NCBI RefSeq assembly: GCF_002954765.1
Contig: NZ_MTPW01000001.1
Coordinates: 1,749,501-1,813,500 of the forward strand
Reading direction: 5' to 3'
Length of the DNA stretch: 64,000 nucleotides
Source: Nonlabens arenilitoris
GTDB lineage: Bacteria; Bacteroidota; Bacteroidia; Flavobacteriales; Flavobacteriaceae
Under the pieces are notes generated by a model, which worked only from the letters and a program-made list of their open reading frames with translations, searched no databases and had not been told where the DNA came from. The position numbers were made by a program, and so were the translations under genes. This document shows positions 54,201-62,612 of the stretch, piece by piece. Within the stretch, counting starts at the first letter, position 1. Every line of letters begins with the position of its first letter.

Positions 54201-57200
54201 ATACTTCTATGGATGGAGTTTATGCAACACTATCTGTTTGGACAGATCAAGAAATGGTGGAAGAAAAACTCATTTTCCTTAAAAAAGGAAAAACAGAATT
54301 AAAATATCCATGGTCTCAAATTAACGGAAAACAAATAAGTATTCAATTACAAGTTCAAAAAGAAAATGGATTTGAACAAACTAATACGTCTACAGTAGAA
54401 AAACCAATAGATCCAATAGCTCAATATCAAATCAAAACACAAAGCTTTAGAAATAAATTACAACCTGGCAGTGAAGAAACTTGGTCATTTAGCATAAAAG
54501 ATGATAATCAAATTCCTATGCAAGCTGAGGTGCTAGCGAGTATGTATGATAAGAGTCTGGATGAGTTTGCAACGGCAAATTGGAATGCGCCGTTTATTAG
54601 AAATAATCAGTATTCTTTTTCTCCTAGTCTTTATCAAAACACTTCTTATAATAGATCTCAATCACTCTATGTTCAGTTTCCTAGAGCTAGTTTTAATACT
54701 TCTCTTGCCTATGATCAGATTTATTATTTTGATTTATCATTTAATAATAGGAACTATAACGCGAGCTATAAAAACTCCTTGCTCAATAAGATAATAGAAG
54801 CTGGAGAAGAAAAAGGTTTTGTAACAGGTAAAATTACTGATATAAATGGCAATCCATTATATGGAACTTTAGTTGTTGTTAAAGGCACAAAAATTGGCGC
54901 GCTAGTTGGAGCAAATGGACTTTACAAAATAAAAGCCAACATTAATGATGTACTAGTTTTTAACCATGAGTTTCACAAACCTGTAGAAATTAAAATTAAA
55001 AAAGCAGGAATTATTAATGCCGTTTTAGCTGCTGATTTAAACAGCTCGAGTGATTATATCAATAATGATGTTTTCTTCACTATAAATAGAAGCAGTCGCG
55101 GTTATGGTTATTTCAACGACTTCAATTATTACAGAGGAAATGCTTACACTAAAACTAAGATAGGTGCTGACGGTATGATTGCTATCATTGATTCTAATGC
55201 CATTGCTTATGATACTTTGTCAAACGGAAAACTTATAGCTAGAGCATTGCCTGGTGACATCATATTTGCCGAAAACGAAGATTATTTAAGGACTAACTTC
55301 ACTGGAGCCGATAAAAGAGAATTTAGAGATAGTGATATTAACAATGAGAGTTCAAGAGTATATAGTTCTTATCGAGGAAGAAAAAAATATCCAAATGATA
55401 GACCTTACGCAAGCCTAACCCAAACTCTCCAAGGTCAAGTTCCAGGTCTTGAAGTTCAAGAAATGGCAACTTCGGCTGGCGCAAATGCCTTGGTCCAAAT
55501 TAGAGGAGCAGCTTTATCAAACGGAAATAACAAACCATTAATTATAGTTGATGGAGTACCAGTAGATGAAGATTTTTTTAGTGGATTGAATCCTAATGAT
55601 ATTTTTGAAACTGCCATATTAAAAGATGCTGCAGCATCTTCTATTTATGGTAATCGTGGTGCAAATGGAGTCATCATCATCTCTACTAAAGAAGGCGTAA
55701 CTACAAATGATTTAGTACTACGAGAAATGAATCTCAATAATGTTCAAGCTCGTAAAAACCTCCAAGAAACCGTTTTCTTCTTACCAGAATTACGCACTGA
55801 CGAAAATGGAAATCTTAAATTCTCGTTCACTTCACCAGAGGCATTGACCCAATGGAAATTGCGACTGCTAGCGCACGATAAAAAAGGGAAAACAGCACAA
55901 TTAGAACAACTGGTGGTGACTCAAAAAGAGCTGAGTATTATTCCTAATGCGCCTCGTTTTCTAAGAGAAACAGACACGATTCGGTTTTCTACTAAAATCG
56001 CCAACCTGTCTGACGCTGCTATGGATGGAACGGCAAGATTACAACTCTTTGACGCCATGACTATGAAAGCGATTGATGCAGAGTTAGGTAATGTTAATAA
56101 CACTAGAGATTTTACCTTAGAAAAAGGTGGCAATACCTCTGTAAACTGGACATTTAGAATTCCGCTAGGGACGCAAGCGGTTACTTATCGCGTTGTAGCG
56201 GCTGCAGGAAACTTTTCTGATGGCGAGGAGAATACCTTGCCAGTTCTTTCTAATCGCATGCTAGTCAGTGAGTCGAGAGCGCTTTGGGTACGTGCTGGCG
56301 AAACGCAAACTGCTGTTATGGATAATTTGCTCAACAGCGATTCTGGAACTATGGCGCATCATCAAATGGTGTTTGAGTACACATCAAATCCGTCGTGGTA
56401 TGCGATTAAATCATTGCCTTATTTGATGGAATATGAGCATGATTGTGCAGAACAAACTTTTTCTCGCTACTATGCAAACGCTATGGCACATCACATTTTA
56501 ACGAGTAATCCTAAGGTGAAAACGGTGTTTGACAGTTGGGCACAAAACGGCACCAATGTAAGTGCACTTGAGAAAAATGAGGAGTTAAAAACAGTGATGT
56601 TATCGCACACGCCATGGCTGCGTGATGCACAAAGTGAAGCGCAAAAACAACAGCGACTCGCCACATTATTTGACCTGGCCGAAACTGCCAAACAGAAAAA
56701 GAAAACACTCGCAAAGTTAGAAAAGCTACAGGGCGATTCTGGTGGTTTCCCATGGTTTAAAGGTGGATATACTAATGAGTATATCACGCGTCACATAGCC
56801 GCTGGATTGGGTCACATGAAAAAATTAGGTATTAAAAATGATGACACGCCACAAACCGATCGCATGTATCAAAATGCGATGGATGCACTGGATACGGAAT
56901 GGAAAAAAAGATTCAATCGCTATCTAGAAAACCATAAAACACTCCAAGATTATAGTTTTGGAAACGCTTATTGGCATTATCAATATGCGAGAAGTTTTGA
57001 TATCTCTAAGTCTGGAAAAGTTGATGAATTGTTGCAGGATGCTGTAGGGTACGCTTTCGCGAAAGCGGAAAAATCATATTCCTCACAGCCACTATATACT
57101 AAGTTGCTTATGGCCATCACTCTGCACCGCAATGGTAAGACCAAACTAGCCAGCGCCATCATGGAAGGATTGAAACAAACCGCCGTTAAAAGCGATGAAA

Positions 57201-58087
57201 ATGGAATGTACTGGAAAGAAAATCAAAACAGTTGGTACTGGTACAGTAGCGATATCGAGACACAAGCTCTTGCCATAGAAGCATTTCAAGAAGTCGCTGC
57301 AGACTTAAAAAGCGTCGAAGAACTCAAAATATGGTTACTTAAAAATAAAAGAACCAACCAGTGGAAATCCACAAAAGCAACTGCCGATGCTACTTATGCT
57401 TTATTACTGCAAGGTGGAAAGTGGCTGGACGTTCAAGAAAATAATAAAATCACATGGGGAAATAAACCATTGCCAGTAGATAAGATGAAAGCAGTAGAGA
57501 AAGAGGCTGGAACGGGTTACTTTAAAATCACCATGAATGCGCCTGAGGTTTATAAGGAACTGGCAACGGTAACGGTGAAAAACAAAAGTGATGTAACAGG
57601 CTATGGTGCGCTGTACTGGCAGTATTTTGAAGATTTAGATAAGATTAAAGTTGATGATGACTTACCACTTTCTGTAAAGAAAAAACTATTCAAAAAAGTA
57701 ATGACCGATAGTGGAGAGAAGCTAGAGGAAATAACTAGTGAAGATCCTTTAAAAATAGGCGATTTAATCACAATCAGATTGATCATAAAAACAAATGCAG
57801 ATATGGATTTTGTCCATTTAAAAGACATACGTGCGAGTGGTTTTGAACCTGTAGATGTGATTTCAAAGTATAAATGGCAAGATGGATTAGGCTATTATCA
57901 AAGCACTAAAGATATAGCGACACATTTCTTCTTTGATCAGATGAATAAAGGAACTTATGTTTTTGAATACGACGTACGAGCCAACAATGCAGGACAATTT
58001 TCTAACGGTATCACACAACTAGAATGTATGTATGCTCCAGAATTTTCAAGTCACAGTGAGGGAATGAGAGTGAAGATTGAGGAATGA
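51230..58087 (+). CDS. alpha-2-macroglobulin with embedded SusC-like plug domain
   Basis: A 2285-residue exported protein. The signal peptide covers residues 1-21. Macroglobulin MG domains occupy the N-terminal half (YRPGQTVYFKAIVLQ near 585). At about 1198-1490 lies a carboxypeptidase-regulatory beta domain followed by a TonB-receptor plug (QTLQGQVPGLEV, IIVDGVP, LKDAAASSIYGNRGANGVIII), as in SusC proteins. The macroglobulin fold resumes (FFLPELRTDENG), and an intact thioester motif CAEQ is at 1739-1742. No beta-barrel follows the plug. Bacterial macroglobulins trap proteases and the plug may anchor it at the outer membrane. It has a probable promoter of its own. Confidence 0.9.
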   Translation: MRPNHYITVILILFAMQQGIAQNFYIDKWREVEQFELQDRIEDATQVVDEIYKYARRKKDHDQYIKVFLFKSKYQLINEEEAQYKIIAELDKMIEKAQFPNKNIYNGIRAKLLDDYARANQWRIRERTAVENDDVDFKTWDATRFYSEINNSYQASLDQSDKLVEIPLSDYSAIIGPMAPARFLRPSLLDILSHQALNFYKSGYFNLTKPKEEFIITKENAFLNTAHLLKLKRPAGDTVFSKYDVMQQYAHLEAMHLKSNNDAAFIHVITDRLWYAQNQLGNYQVYEDYEKQLQSIIMSYNANPAVTEAYYYLALYHQNLSNQVSTEQQLDHRQQAIQLVNKAIDLYPKSYGAALCKQLNNQIYQSSINVQVEDLIIPNRPHRGVVNYRNVEQIDLYYIKVSLDEDLRDLRFADSLYQQFIDKAIDSQNLAHKESIQLPKGDDTFNHTYEYVAPAIEKGRYVIMAKAGKADEVKYAHTFITVTNLTLFKKDSELGTALLVKDRTTGKTMSNVDVQISYNRTVKRFKTDKYGMLDYDIKDLRGNQNVIISKNGDSLKTQYYSYPRDRNRNKIEHYDLNVKTFIYLDRAIYRPGQTVYFKAIVLQKKENEEQSGIVSNELLEIYVEDVNGTEVYRTKLKSNEFGSIHGSFEIPQDVLTGEFTLYIDEPDEETTFYKTVDDWEDGEINFKVEEYKRPTFEVDFDEITETYKLGDSVTVSGFGKAFLGSNITNAIVTYKVIRSYNYARWRSGYYGNSEKVILQGDTTTNDKGVFEIKFLADNDKEADPKFKPIYSYKIEAEVTDVNGETRTTTTRMRVGTNAIQIASQLPYQFTTESNTLKVGVKNLNGQFVNGKLIVEMRKQPQASHVIIASGLPQAEFQEVDDKTYRNTFPYAELRKDEIETDWEKAPIIFRKELTTDSLTTVELPITENWDNGAYYVYIRAVELGQNFDNEDDVIDSRVEKSLWANLDLPLQPQLISSYGEFTKEAAVFNMYTSMDGVYATLSVWTDQEMVEEKLIFLKKGKTELKYPWSQINGKQISIQLQVQKENGFEQTNTSTVEKPIDPIAQYQIKTQSFRNKLQPGSEETWSFSIKDDNQIPMQAEVLASMYDKSLDEFATANWNAPFIRNNQYSFSPSLYQNTSYNRSQSLYVQFPRASFNTSLAYDQIYYFDLSFNNRNYNASYKNSLLNKIIEAGEEKGFVTGKITDINGNPLYGTLVVVKGTKIGALVGANGLYKIKANINDVLVFNHEFHKPVEIKIKKAGIINAVLAADLNSSSDYINNDVFFTINRSSRGYGYFNDFNYYRGNAYTKTKIGADGMIAIIDSNAIAYDTLSNGKLIARALPGDIIFAENEDYLRTNFTGADKREFRDSDINNESSRVYSSYRGRKKYPNDRPYASLTQTLQGQVPGLEVQEMATSAGANALVQIRGAALSNGNNKPLIIVDGVPVDEDFFSGLNPNDIFETAILKDAAASSIYGNRGANGVIIISTKEGVTTNDLVLREMNLNNVQARKNLQETVFFLPELRTDENGNLKFSFTSPEALTQWKLRLLAHDKKGKTAQLEQLVVTQKELSIIPNAPRFLRETDTIRFSTKIANLSDAAMDGTARLQLFDAMTMKAIDAELGNVNNTRDFTLEKGGNTSVNWTFRIPLGTQAVTYRVVAAAGNFSDGEENTLPVLSNRMLVSESRALWVRAGETQTAVMDNLLNSDSGTMAHHQMVFEYTSNPSWYAIKSLPYLMEYEHDCAEQTFSRYYANAMAHHILTSNPKVKTVFDSWAQNGTNVSALEKNEELKTVMLSHTPWLRDAQSEAQKQQRLATLFDLAETAKQKKKTLAKLEKLQGDSGGFPWFKGGYTNEYITRHIAAGLGHMKKLGIKNDDTPQTDRMYQNAMDALDTEWKKRFNRYLENHKTLQDYSFGNAYWHYQYARSFDISKSGKVDELLQDAVGYAFAKAEKSYSSQPLYTKLLMAITLHRNGKTKLASAIMEGLKQTAVKSDENGMYWKENQNSWYWYSSDIETQALAIEAFQEVAADLKSVEELKIWLLKNKRTNQWKSTKATADATYALLLQGGKWLDVQENNKITWGNKPLPVDKMKAVEKEAGTGYFKITMNAPEVYKELATVTVKNKSDVTGYGALYWQYFEDLDKIKVDDDLPLSVKKKLFKKVMTDSGEKLEEITSEDPLKIGDLITIRLIIKTNADMDFVHLKDIRASGFEPVDVISKYKWQDGLGYYQSTKDIATHFFFDQMNKGTYVFEYDVRANNAGQFSNGITQLECMYAPEFSSHSEGMRVKIEE
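57052..57067. repeat. dispersed palindrome, perfect copy 12
   Basis: CGCTTTCGCGAAAGCG in the macroglobulin gene, read as YAFAKAE. Confidence 0.95.
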
Positions 58088-58453
58088 TCTAAAAAATAAA
58101 ATGAAAAATAAATTAAAAATCAGTTAGTAATTTAAATGTCAGTTTGAGAACAGTATTAGAGCTCTAGGAATTGATACAAACTACAATGTAAAGGTCTTGG
58201 GAAATCTGTCGTAAAAAATGAAGATAGGTATAGAGTTAAGAAGAAAAGAAAAGCTGAATTTATATTGTTAAATAAATGATACTTTCAGTTGCGTTCTGTT
58301 TAAAAGCTAGAATCTTGGTTTTTTCTTTAGCGAGCTTATTGAAATTTTTAGGCAGGTGTCTCACAGTCTAGATTTTTTTGGTTCGTTTTTTCAGTAATGG
58401 CAAAAATGAACAAAGTCAATTAAATGATAAAAACAATTTTAGCTCACAGCTCA
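58088..58453. other. 366-nt intergenic region, no feature seen
   Basis: No ORF longer than a few dozen codons, no clear hairpin and no promoter. The sequence looks like non-coding drift between the convergent macroglobulin and M91-like genes. Confidence 0.5.
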
Positions 58454-59101
58454 CTAAACCACATCTTCATCTAGTCTCATAGGTTCAGTTGTAATAGGGC
58501 TTATGGTAGGGTAGTAGTTGCGTTTGTAATGCTCACGCTCGTCTTCGCCTAGTTTTTTGATGACTTGATTACCTAGATCTTTGGTGACAAGTACTTCTTC
58601 TTGATTAGGGAAATGAGGGAATTTTACTTTCCAACCTAGGATTTTTTGTGATTTACGTTTGATATACTCATTTGGAGTGAATTGTTCATGATAAGCATGA
58701 ATAAATTCGTGTCCTAGTAATGAGGCGCTTGAAACTCTGCCGGTATTATGTTTAGACCATGGTTTTCTCAAATTTTTACGAAACATAGCACCATCGGTAT
58801 CAAAAAAAGTTATGGTGTCAGTCGATGGATTGTAGGTGTTTTTTTCTCCATCCTTTATGGTAATGCTTTTCCCATGACGTTGTATAAACTCTTCTAATAT
58901 ATTAACGGTCGTACCATCTTTGAACTCTAGTTCTAGAGCTTTAGTTTCATAGAGAAAGTCTAAGGTGATCATGCAATTATTATAAAATAACGTTGCATTT
59001 GTGTCTGGTTGCCTATTTGGGTAATAATGATATGGTGAAGTGTGCCACTGCTTTCCATCGTGCCATAAAATTTTAATATTGCTTTCTAACATGATACTCA
59101 T
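58454..59101 (-). CDS. M91-like zinc metallopeptidase
   Basis: A 215-residue protein with the zinc motif HEFIHAYHE (near residue 130) in the LLGHEFIHAY context that is typical of peptidase family M91 (NleD-like) domains. M91 domains occur in type III effectors and as toxin tips of polymorphic toxins. Here the protein has no obvious signal peptide and stands free. Twelve nt separate it from the M48 peptidase gene, so the two may be expressed together. Its target is unknown. Confidence 0.72.
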   Translation of the reverse strand: MSIMLESNIKILWHDGKQWHTSPYHYYPNRQPDTNATLFYNNCMITLDFLYETKALELEFKDGTTVNILEEFIQRHGKSITIKDGEKNTYNPSTDTITFFDTDGAMFRKNLRKPWSKHNTGRVSSASLLGHEFIHAYHEQFTPNEYIKRKSQKILGWKVKFPHFPNQEEVLVTKDLGNQVIKKLGEDEREHYKRNYYPTISPITTEPMRLDEDVV

Positions 59102-59113
59102 AAATGCTTTGTA

Positions 59114-59881
59114 TTATTTCCCGTATTTACGGATAGCTTCCTTGATACGTTCTACACGATTCTCTGGATCTGGATGCGTGCTTTGGAACTCTGGTGCACG
59201 ATTGGGTCCAGCAGCATTTTTTAAAATTTCCATGACACCTATCATTTCATAAGGGTCATAACCGGCGTCAATCATCATTTTAACACCTAGATCATCACTT
59301 TGTAATTCGTCATCACGTCCATATTTCATGGTCAACATTTGAGCAATAGACGCTGCGGCCTCGCCGCCGCCATCTGTCCCGACACTCACACCGGTGATAA
59401 CGCCTTGTGCCAGACCTTGCTGGCTCATACGCTCTGCACTATGTCTTGCAATGACATGACCTATCTCATGTCCCATAACACCAGCAAGTTGATCTTCATT
59501 TTCTAGTTGACTATAAAGGGCTGCAGTAATGAAACACTGTCCGCCAGGTAATGCAAAAGCGTTTATCGTTCTATCGTCTGCAAGGAGATGAAAGTCGTAT
59601 TGGTATTCTGTATTTTTACCTACACTGCTGTTGACTAGCTTATTTCCTACGCGATCTAATTGAGCTTGCGCATTTTGATCTGGATGTAAACCTCCATATT
59701 CTTGAATCATGCTAGGTGCAGCACTTAATCCCATAGCAATTTCTTGATCTGTAGTTAAGTCTACATATTGAGTTTCACCAGTGTAGTGATTAGTCTCTGC
59801 ACTAGAGCAGTATTTAAGTATGGCAAAAGCGACTATTGCTAGTCCTATAAATAATCTGATTTTTCCTGATCCGCCTCTCAT
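59114..59881 (-). CDS. M48-family metallopeptidase
   Basis: A 255-residue zinc peptidase. The N-terminal membrane segment covers about residues 8-25 and may be a lipoprotein signal (KYCSS). The HEIGHVIARH zinc motif lies near residue 140, and the third ligand Glu region YGRDDELQSDDLG near 195. It resembles periplasmic quality-control proteases of the LoiP/BepA type. It is followed by the M91-like gene after 12 nt. Confidence 0.88.
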   Translation of the reverse strand: MRGGSGKIRLFIGLAIVAFAILKYCSSAETNHYTGETQYVDLTTDQEIAMGLSAAPSMIQEYGGLHPDQNAQAQLDRVGNKLVNSSVGKNTEYQYDFHLLADDRTINAFALPGGQCFITAALYSQLENEDQLAGVMGHEIGHVIARHSAERMSQQGLAQGVITGVSVGTDGGGEAAASIAQMLTMKYGRDDELQSDDLGVKMMIDAGYDPYEMIGVMEILKNAAGPNRAPEFQSTHPDPENRVERIKEAIRKYGK

Positions 59882-59935
59882 GATGGTTGAATTTTAATAA
59901 GCCTAAATTAGAAAAAAAAATGTGTAATCATTTTT

Positions 59936-60622
59936 TTATTGAAGACTAGGATTGACTCCTTTAATGTGTTCGTTATAATACCTTAATAAACGTTCATCGC
60001 TTATTTTTTCCATCCCTAGAATGTCTTGACTTCTTAGAAAGGTCAAGAAATTCGTTTCAGAAAGATATTCTTTGAGCAGCTTACGCGAAAGCGGTGCATA
60101 GCTGTAGTGCCATGGTTCGTACTTAAAACCTGTTCGATTTTCATTTAGTGTATAAACTAGTTCAAAACCGTAAGTGGCAGCGTGTTGTTCCATCCAGTCT
60201 TTCATTTTACAGAAAGGACCGTTTCCATGAAACTTATTTGGGACTAGTACATCACCACTGTAAGTGGCACCTTGATCGATTATATCCATGTCTGTTCCCC
60301 AGTGATGTCTACTAGTTCCAGGAACGGTTGAATACTCAACTATTTTATCAAATATAGCGTCTGGATTAAGCCCTTGAGCGGCATATTTTTTATATTTTCT
60401 GTTCCAGATCTGGCGCTGTCTGTTAAAACTACGGTAGCCAGAAACGATTTTTAGATCGATACCATCTTTAAGCGCTGCAACTCGCATTTTATTAAACGCA
60501 CTTTGTGCATCTGACTCTAGCGCATTCTCAACATTTGTAGTTTGTCCAGTAAGTTGCTGAGTGCTTATTTGCGCAGTAGTGCTTGCAAAGAGGAATAAAA
60601 AGAACATGGTTGTTAATTTCAT
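59936..60622 (-). CDS. M15-family D-alanyl-D-alanine carboxypeptidase
   Basis: A 228-residue exported peptidase with a signal peptide (about residues 1-17). The VanY-type motifs are SGYRSFNRQRQIW, SRHHWGTDMDI (zinc His and Asp) and EPWHYSY (catalytic and zinc residues). It probably trims peptidoglycan stem peptides. Its start overlaps the preceding GNAT gene by 4 nt. A degenerate palindrome at 60078 is read here as LSRKL. Confidence 0.9.
   Translation of the reverse strand: MKLTTMFFLFLFASTTAQISTQQLTGQTTNVENALESDAQSAFNKMRVAALKDGIDLKIVSGYRSFNRQRQIWNRKYKKYAAQGLNPDAIFDKIVEYSTVPGTSRHHWGTDMDIIDQGATYSGDVLVPNKFHGNGPFCKMKDWMEQHAATYGFELVYTLNENRTGFKYEPWHYSYAPLSRKLLKEYLSETNFLTFLRSQDILGMEKISDERLLRYYNEHIKGVNPSLQ
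60078..60093. repeat. dispersed palindrome, degenerate copy
   Basis: The right half GCGAAAGCG is intact and the left half has drifted. It lies in the carboxypeptidase gene and is read on the minus strand as LSRKL. Confidence 0.6.
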
Positions 60623-61080
60623 AATGCTTTATACATTTTATAATGGATACCTACTGTAGCAATTTCAAATGGTTCACTTACTATTTGATATCCTTTTTTC
60701 TTATAAAAAGATACCGCGCTTTCACGAGCGTTGAACCATAATGCGAGCACATTTTTATTTTTCAGCATTTCTTCGGCATGATTAATTAGTTGACTACCTA
60801 GTTGTTGACCTTGAATTTCTGCCTTTATCGCCATTCCTCTTAATTGATAACACTGTTGATGCTCTAGCGAAATTAATTCTTCAATATTAAGATCTTTATT
60901 CATTAAAAATGTTGCAACGCCATGGAGTCGTTCTTCTACAAAGATGCCTAAATGAATGGTCGTATTTAAATCATCGCCCTCAAAATAACAATCTGTTATA
61001 GGTCTACCAGCTCTTAAGACTGGATGACGTACTGGATAAGTCTCAATACTAGAAATATTACGAATTTCTAAATTCATCAT
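60619..61080 (-). CDS. GNAT-family N-acetyltransferase
   Basis: A 153-residue acetyltransferase. The acetyl-CoA loop is about RGMAIKAEIQGQQLGSQLI (residues 85-103), and NARESAVSFYKKKGY is the C-terminal GNAT block. It overlaps the carboxypeptidase gene by 4 nt and the RimJ-like gene by 23 nt, as part of a five-gene minus-strand operon. Substrate unknown. Confidence 0.85.
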   Translation of the reverse strand: MMNLEIRNISSIETYPVRHPVLRAGRPITDCYFEGDDLNTTIHLGIFVEERLHGVATFLMNKDLNIEELISLEHQQCYQLRGMAIKAEIQGQQLGSQLINHAEEMLKNKNVLALWFNARESAVSFYKKKGYQIVSEPFEIATVGIHYKMYKAL

Positions 61081-61594
61081 TTGTGATTTTATAGCATCGT
61101 GCAGGTTTTGTTCCAGACCATAAAAAGCGATGGTCTAATTTCATATTTAATCGTTGCGCAACTTTTTGAGAGCCATAATTATGTTCATGTACATGGGCTT
61201 CAACGACTTTTAATTGATGGTCATTAAAAGCGTGTTGTAAAACACGTCTGGTCGCTTCAGTCGCATAACCATTACCCCAGTACTTTTTCATGAATCGATA
61301 GCCTGTATCGACAAAGTCTCCTTCTTGATGATATTTGAGTCCAGTCCACCCTAAAAATGCACGATCTTCTTTACGTATCACAGCCAGTCTACCCATATGG
61401 TATTTTTTAATTTGGCCTTGAGGATTATTTATGTAATCTAGAGCAAATTTGCGTGCGTCTTCTACGTCTTTAAAAGGTATGTCACCTGTGTAACGCATGA
61501 CCTCTTCATCGTCATTAAGTTCAAATAAATAGGGTGCGTCAGACTCTTTAAAAGGTCTTAGAATTAATCGATCTGTCTCAAATCTTAGTATCAT
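61058..61594 (-). CDS. RimJ/RimL-type GNAT acetyltransferase
   Basis: A 178-residue GNAT enzyme with the RimL-like start (FETDRLILRPFKESDA) and the acetyl-CoA motif KKYWGNGYATEATRRVLQ near residue 105. It overlaps both neighbouring GNAT genes. It may acetylate protein N-termini or amines; the substrate is unknown. Confidence 0.88.
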   Translation of the reverse strand: MILRFETDRLILRPFKESDAPYLFELNDDEEVMRYTGDIPFKDVEDARKFALDYINNPQGQIKKYHMGRLAVIRKEDRAFLGWTGLKYHQEGDFVDTGYRFMKKYWGNGYATEATRRVLQHAFNDHQLKVVEAHVHEHNYGSQKVAQRLNMKLDHRFLWSGTKPARCYKITNDEFRNS

Positions 61595-61875
61595 ACACGG
61601 GTATCGCTCCAGTCGCTATGTCTGTCAAAAACAACTTCGGCAAATGGGCATAGCGGATTGATTTTTAGATTTTCCGCTTTCGCGAAAGTGTAACTAGCCT
61701 CTATTAATTTGCTGCCTAATCCATTACCTTCCATACTTGGATTCACTTCAGTATGATCAATGGTCATGATTTCATTTTCTAAGGTATAAGTTAGTTCAGC
61801 AACAGTATTGTCGTCTTTTTTCATATAAAAGATTCCTCTTTTATCGTTCTGTTTATGTTGAATAGGAAAGTCCAT
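61591..61875 (-). CDS. small GNAT-like protein (NATD1/YjdJ type)
   Basis: A 94-residue GNAT-like protein. The GNGLGSKLIEASYTFA segment matches the acetyl-CoA loop of the short YjdJ/NATD1 group (with CPFAEVVFDRHSDW near the C-terminus). Function unknown. A palindrome variant at 61675 is read as TFAKAEN. It overlaps the next GNAT gene by 4 nt and heads the operon. Confidence 0.85.
   Translation of the reverse strand: MDFPIQHKQNDKRGIFYMKKDDNTVAELTYTLENEIMTIDHTEVNPSMEGNGLGSKLIEASYTFAKAENLKINPLCPFAEVVFDRHSDWSDTRV
61675..61690. repeat. dispersed palindrome, 15/16 variant
   Basis: CGCTTTCGCGAAAGTG in the short GNAT gene, one base from consensus, read as TFAKA. Confidence 0.85.
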
Positions 61876-61898
61876 TTTTTTATTTTAAAATTACTTTT

Positions 61899-62612
61899 TT
61901 AAACTAATTGAGCAAAGTTATATCCATTTTTCACTTCAAAAGGCGCTTGATCCTTAAGGAATATGCGAGCTGTATGTAGTCCATGTAAAATTTCTTGTTC
62001 ATTTTTCACTCTTATATAACTACCTTCTCTAAGACCTACAACAGGAATGGCGTTATAAAAGTGAAATTCTTTTATACGTTGTTCACGTGTTTCTCCCATA
62101 TGCGTTGAACCTGCAATAGGATCTAAATAATGAGGATTAATATTATATCCCAGTGCACCAGTGGTTTTAAAAGTCGCTGGTTGTACTATAGGCATATCAT
62201 TTGTTGTGCGCATGTTGAGACCGCAAATATTACTACCAGCACTAGTTCCTAAATAAAAAGTGCCATTAAAAATCGCTTTTCTTAAAGGAGTCATTAAACC
62301 TAGGTCATGGAGAGTTTTAACCAGTTGAAAGGTATTGCCACCACCTGTAAAAATTGCTGATGCCTTTAACAATGCATCCTCCTTATTTTCTAGAGTGTGT
62401 ATACCGGTAACGTTAATTCCATGTGGTTGTAAAATATGGTGTACTTTTTGAGTATAATCATCATGGGATATACCACCTGGCCTTGCAAACGGAATGAATA
62501 ATAAATCTGTGATGTTCTCTTCTTTAAAAACAGCTAGTAAATCTTCTAGCAAATATTGAAGGTAACCACTGCCATGTATGGTAGATGTGCTTGCGACGAT
62601 CATGTTTCTCAT
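61899..62612 (-). CDS. pepE: peptidase E (alpha-aspartyl dipeptidase)
   Basis: An S51-family serine peptidase cleaving Asp-X dipeptides. The GTSAGSN nucleophile motif lies near residue 123, preceded by FTGGGNTFQLVKTLH. I start at ATG 62612 (MRNMIVASTSTIHGS), which matches the family N-terminus; the upstream ATG adds six residues. The 237-residue length is normal. Confidence 0.9.
   Translation of the reverse strand: MRNMIVASTSTIHGSGYLQYLLEDLLAVFKEENITDLLFIPFARPGGISHDDYTQKVHHILQPHGINVTGIHTLENKEDALLKASAIFTGGGNTFQLVKTLHDLGLMTPLRKAIFNGTFYLGTSAGSNICGLNMRTTNDMPIVQPATFKTTGALGYNINPHYLDPIAGSTHMGETREQRIKEFHFYNAIPVVGLREGSYIRVKNEQEILHGLHTARIFLKDQAPFEVKNGYNFAQLV

Noticed and set aside
56491..56787. Antisense ORFs within the macroglobulin and other long genes
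   Set aside because: They are shadows of strongly coding frames, with no promoter or family match.
58088..58453. Decayed gene between the macroglobulin and M91-like genes
   Set aside because: No frame shows residual similarity to a protein I recognise.
1283..61690. The repeated palindrome as a CRISPR or transposon element
   Set aside because: Copies are thousands of bases apart, with no spacers of regular length, no cas genes, and no flanking duplications or transposase.
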